From NCBI GenBank assembly GCA_963989385.1, contig OZ022505.1, forward strand, positions 56,857,737-56,921,736: a stretch of 64,000 nt of DNA, read 5' to 3'. This document shows, piece by piece, positions 38,801 to 44,800 of this stretch (its first letter is position 1; every line of letters starts with the position of its first letter). The stretch comes from Ctena decussata (lineage: Eukaryota; Mollusca; Bivalvia; Lucinida; Lucinidae). A program made the translations under genes and the position numbers. Below the pieces are notes generated by a model. That model did not search any database and was not told the origin of the DNA. It worked only from the letters and a program-made list of their open reading frames with translations.

Positions 38801-41800
38801 TATTTTCCCATAGACTTTGTCATCGCTCTAGTGCCTTGATTTGTGTACCAAATTCGATTTTATTTCTCACAAGTGATAAGTATGACAATATTTTGGACAA
38901 ATTCGTGTTTCAGCGTTCTGGGATCAAGGTCAAGGTCATAGTGGCTATTTTTTAGAAAGACTATGTCATCGCTCTAGCACCTTCATTTATGGACTGATTT
39001 TGATTAAAACTTCACACAAATGTAAAGTATGACAATATCTTGAATAAATTTGGGTTTCAGCATCCTAAGGTCAAGGTCAAGGTCACAGTGGCTATTTAAA
39101 AACAAAAAAAACTTTATCATCGCTCTAGCACCTTCATTTGTGGACCAAATTCGATTTAATTTCACACAAATAAGTAGTATGACAATATTTTGAAAGGTTC
39201 GCGTTTCAGCCTTCTGGGGTCAAGGTCAAGGCCACAGTGGCTATTTTTTGTAAAACTTTGTCATCCCTCTAGCGCCTTCATTTTTGGCCTGATTTTGATT
39301 AAAACTTCATACAAATGTTTAGTATGACAATATCTCAAACAAGCTTGTGTTTCAGCTTCCTAAGGCCAATGTCAAGGTCACAGTGGCTATTTTTAGTAAA
39401 AAATTTGTCATCGCTCTAGCGCCTTCATTTATGGACCAATTTTGATTTAACTTCACACAAGTGTTTAGTATGACAGTATCTTGAACAACTTTGGGTTTCA
39501 GCGATCTAAGGTCAAGGTCACAGTTGCTAATTTTAGAATAACTTTGTCATCGCTCTGGCAACTTCATTTATAGAACAATTACACAAATTTTGAGTATGAC
39601 AATATCTTGAACAAGTTGGTGTTTCAGCGTTCTAAGGTCAAAGTCACGGTTGCTTTTTTCAGAAAAACTTCGTCATCGGTCTGGCGACGTCATTTATGAA
39701 CCAATTTTGATTAAAACTTCACACAAATGTTTAGTATGACAATATCTTGAACAAGTTTGCTTTTTAGCATTCTAAGGTCAAGGTCAAGGTCACAGTGGCT
39801 ATTTTTAGAAAAACATTGTCATCGCTCTAGCGCCTTCATTTATGGACTAATTTTCATTTAACTTCGCACAAATATTTAGTATGACATTATCTTTGACAAG
39901 TTCGCATTTCAGGATTCTAGGGCTAAGGTCAAGGTCACAGGGGCTATTTTTACTGTCATTGCAATTATCTGACTTTCCCGGTAGCCTATTCTGTGACAAA
40001 CAGGTTGGCAGAATTTTTCAATTACACCGAATGTGCTGTCCGCAAAGTTTCCTTTGTCTTTGATCAGCAACGTCTAAAACTAGTTGCCAGGACGCCGTCA
40101 AGTACATTAAAATAGACTAATACTGACGACTCTAAGATATCTGGTTATGTTGGCGGTGTACCATATGTTCAAGTTCAGTTTAACGATATGTAAATTTTGA
40201 AAATATTATCACATATACACGAAGGATTACCCTTTATCCATGTACACGTAGAATCCCTAGTGGTGCTATTCAGATGAAAGCGGTGCAGGTAAAAAATTAG
40301 GTCACTACGTCAAATCTTAGAAAATCTTAGAAAAATCTTGTGTACACTCTAGAGGGCACTGTTTTTATCCAATTCATGAAACTTACACTGTTTATTTTTA
40401 TGAAATCTTGGGCAGGTTTGTAAGTGGGTCTTGTCAGGTCAAAAACTAAGTCACTAAATCAGATGTGAGAAAAACCTTGAATACACTCTAGAGGGCACAG
40501 TTTTGATCCAATCTTTGTTCAGAATGTCTATTTCTATGTAATTTAGGACAAGGTGCTCTAGTGACCTCCTTTATTAACCAGTTTTGTTACCAGTATAACT
40601 TCACAGCTGTACTGGATTTGTTTGACATCAAAATCTGCACTCTTCAAAAACCATTGGTTTAAGGTTTGTAACAAATGAGTGAAGAACAAAATGCGTCCGT
40701 TGACAGTAAGATGTCAGGTGAGCTACAGGACTATTGGTCCTCTTGTTTCGTAATTTAACGACATGCGCGGCGACTTCAAACAATTGCAGTTTAATTGTTT
40801 AACGACACCTTTTCGCAGTGTTTGCAGAACCATACACATTAAATATTAATCGTGAGTTAGTATGATTCAAATGCTTAATTTTTTTTCTTAGAACGGATGT
40901 CCGCCTGGGTTGAGTGGGATGCAGACGGCCACATAAACATCTACAGATATGGAGAAGGCGGTGCCTTTGATCTTTTACTTGTTGATGAGCCGAGGATACT
41001 TAGCAAGTCTGAACCAATTGCAGTCGGTTATATTGTGAAGAAAGGTACTTACTAGTTTGCGTGATGTTTTCATGCAAGTTTAATTAGAGCCGCAAAAATA
41101 AAATACATTATTCTTTTTCAGGTACGTTAATATGAATGAGATTTGTATCTACAGCAAGTTTTGAAGTTTATGGAGTCGAATACGAGGGTCATCCAAAAAG
41201 TTCTGTCACTGGCTTATATCTCGAAAACGAAAAGTGCGATTCACCTAAAATAAAAACCATTCAAAACCCCTGTTTTTTTATCACATAGCTGTAAAAAACT
41301 GATTCTTGTTTCAATGACATAACATTCACAATCTGCATCAAAACAAGGGTACCCTCACCCGACTGGCAAATTTGTAGATGCAACTCCGGCAATAATCAAT
41401 GAAGGGAAGTCTATTATCGCTGTCCGGTGCCTACGATATCTCAGGTGCTAATAAAGACAACGAAAAAATCTCCAAGTGATTCTGTCCATTTTAAAGAGTT
41501 TACAGCATTTCGTAACCTCAACTTTATGCAAAACAACGCCTTAGGAAAATCGACCAGGTCATGTTCTAAGTTCAAAAGCTTCATAAACGTATAATATTTC
41601 AAATTTAAAAGCATATCTGTACTGCAGTAGATCATGACAATGTGTTCTTAATCAAAATTTTAGAAAGATCCCAAAAAAGAAGGCACAGTGGGTCCTTGAA
41701 AATCACGTGACTGTGAATTTCACCATATTTCATATATGAATATTTTGCATCGCATATAATTAACAGAAGTCGCTGATTTTTATGTAGTGTCCCACAAAAT

Positions 41801-44800
41801 GCAACAGACAGCAACCCTGAAAATTTCAGAATCCTGCGATAGGTAATTGACGAGATATGCAGCATGAAGCAAGCCAGCAGAAAAACAAAAATCGTGAAAA
41901 TAGGCCAGTGTCAAATAATATTATAAGGTCTGTATCTGAGCTTATAACTAAACCAGACGGCATGTTTTCACCATTTACCTGATATCAATATAAAGATTGT
42001 TCTTTTGATTGTTGCAAACCGTGGTTAGCTATCACGTCTGTGGGCAAAGTTATGAGTCCAGTGACAGAACTTTTTGGACGATCCTCGTACATAAAAAAAT
42101 ATTTCATGAGCGTGTGATGCGAAGAGAAAAGAACCGTCCCGAAAGTAACTGTGATACCGAAGGATGGACTTTTCTGTCTACAGCATTGATACATTCGTTT
42201 ACTAGCACATCTCTCCCATTACAACTCTGCTTTTCAATGTAGAATTCCCTCATTATTTTGGAGTTGAAGAGGTTTCAGTTCATTTTTGAAAGAAAATCCA
42301 AGCCACCAACGACTGACATTTGGGCCTGTACGATAACGTCCAAACTGAAATAATCTGTTTTCATTTGTAGGGTCTCCTAGACGCCAATCTCTCACCACGG
42401 CACGCATATCTAATTATCCGTGTATATGGTAGTGGAAATTAAAATACCACATATAAACAATGCACCGCTAGTAAAGGAGGCCACATGCCTCTGCTACAGA
42501 ATGGAATGCACCCCCCAAAAAATCTGGATCTTGGATTTTGCGGTTGTTTTGGAGGAAAAACGCATCTTGTAACCAAATAATTACGGTTCATGTCTGGCAC
42601 TATTTATGAAAGCTCTCGCACATTCTGAGAGATTATTTGTTCCCTGAATATTTTTCAAATTTTATCTTGTTCTTGCCAATGTTAAACTAAAACCATATTC
42701 TTTATCTTGATTAACAGGTGGGTTGTCGATCAAATGCAAAATGTATTTGACTCCCGCTTTGCGCTCATGAAATAAATAACTACATCCAGTCTTCCAGCCT
42801 CATGTGTTAATCATGACTGTTCATCGGAAACTCCGTTAACGTCAAATTATTGTTATAAGTAGATGGGTTGTATCTATAGTTGCTGTATAGGTTAGATAAA
42901 TGTAGTATTTAATAATTCTGATAATTTAGGTCCAGGCTGGAAGTCATACATAGGTGAAGACGGGCCTGCTGAGAGGGGTGTTGTTGTTAGGAAAAAGTCG
43001 GACAATACAGTTACAGTAAGATGTTATACATTTTCTCTATAGTCTAGATATTTGTTTTAAAATATTTGTGTTCTATTAAACCTGTCGCTTTTCATATTAA
43101 AACCAGTGGCGGATCCAGAGGGGGTTCAGGGGGTTCAAACGAACCCCCTCTACAGCCTAATTTATTTCATTTTCATGGGGAATTTCAGAAAAAAAATTGT
43201 CGAACAAAGTCAAACATTACAAGTTAAGCTGATTCAGGCTTGCAATAAATTTACTTTGGATAAATAAGCGTAAATCTCTCATTTCAAATCATTTATTTAA
43301 TGAGCTTGTTCTTCACTTTTGATCTCAATGATATGCGTCAAGATAACTCCAGATAGGTTTTTAGGCATATGGGTACTCCTCTAGCTTTTCCTATCATTTT
43401 TTTGCAAAGAGAAATAATTGTTGTGACATCCTTTCTGCTTCCTTGGAGGACAAAGCCTCGCAAAACCGGACCTACGTTCAAAGGAAAGAACTTGAGATGG
43501 CTTATATAAAAGCATTTCGCTTAATGTCAGATCCTGTGCCATTTTGTATTGTATTTATATACATGTGTATTTTCTTGCGAATAAAATATTATTTAAACCA
43601 TAAGGGGGCAAAGTATTTTTAGCCGTTGACCCTCATTTAGAAGGAAGATAAAAAGAAAATGGCAGGGTTGCTCCCTCTGACAGCGTACACATTCAATTTA
43701 AGGAGCAACAACCACAACAACATTTCTGTCGTGACATGACAAAACCAACAAAGAGGCATGTGCGCCCAGCGAAGACTTGGATTAGGCTGGGCATCTGCTT
43801 AGTCTGATCGAAGTCTTCGTTGTTCACATGGAGCTAGCGTAGATCTTGAGCTACCTTTAAAGCGCACAGCGAATACTCTGATCAGACTGGGCGGATGCCC
43901 AGGCTGATCTGAGTCTTCACTGGGCGCATATGCCACATTGTTGGTTTTGTCATGTTGCGACTCATTTATTTCTAGGTTCATTGGGATGACAAGAAACGAG
44001 GAACCTATAAATGGGACGGCTCTAGCAATGGCGAAATAGTTGTGTGGTAAGTGTTGTTTATCTATAGCTCATCTGACATAATATACGTCGTATATTCGTC
44101 AGGTAGTCATCATTCGTCATCATAACCCACTGGGTGTTTGTTATAAGGTTCTTTTCCGCCTTGGTCATCATGTGTTTTTTAGAAGTATTCATTCGGGAAC
44201 ACCTTTTAGTTTACATGGTTAATGCAAACATTAAATTTATCAGGTAATATATTTGTGAACAAACAAATACAATTACTTATAAAACGAAAACATATCACCT
44301 ATAATTTTCTGACATGTACACTGAATTCCTCTAATGGGGAGGACCGTAACTAATGTTGAAAGAACTTGTGGTCCGACCCAATTGCTTGACATATTAAGAG
44401 GCAATAAAATATGTTTAAACTAATTCCTCTGATAAGACGTCACGTATCTATGTGGTTGTTAAGGTGGAAATGGACAACACCAAATTTTTCAGTTTTCTAG
44501 TCAAACAATATATAAACAAAAACTTCAGACATTTGTGACTGACTAAATGATTTTTTTCTGAGCATGAAACGACAGATTCCTATTTCAATGACGTCGAGAA
44601 AATTGGATGGTTTGACATTTTTACGCAAAATTTAGATCTCTCAAATATCAGATATCCACTTTATTCGACATTGCTTTGCAGTCCGTTGAAGTATTCAAAT
44701 AAATCCCATACCAGTTTACGTGTCATCAAGAGGTACATAAAGCTGTGCTATACTTTTTTCCAAATCTCTACACATAACGAGTGAATTGGTGCAAACATTA

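Larger units (their letters stand above)
37387..40748 (+). mobile_element. 3.36-kb element with terminal hairpins (Helentron-like?)
   Basis: The left end is TTTTTAGCTCACCTGAGCC, with AGCTCACC (37393-37400) pairing with GGTGAGCT (37419-37426) around an inner GAGCC/GGCTC hairpin. The right end has GGTGAGCT followed by hairpin AGGAC-N5-GTCCT (40727-40741) and CTTGTTT. Most of the interior is two tandem arrays, with no coding sequence. Ends of this type are abundant in bivalve genomes. The Helentron assignment is tentative. Confidence 0.65.

Noticed and set aside
43105..43145. Transposon end beginning AGTGGCGGATCCAGAGGGGG
   Set aside because: The left end looks like known element ends, but no matching right end was found, so it is not called.
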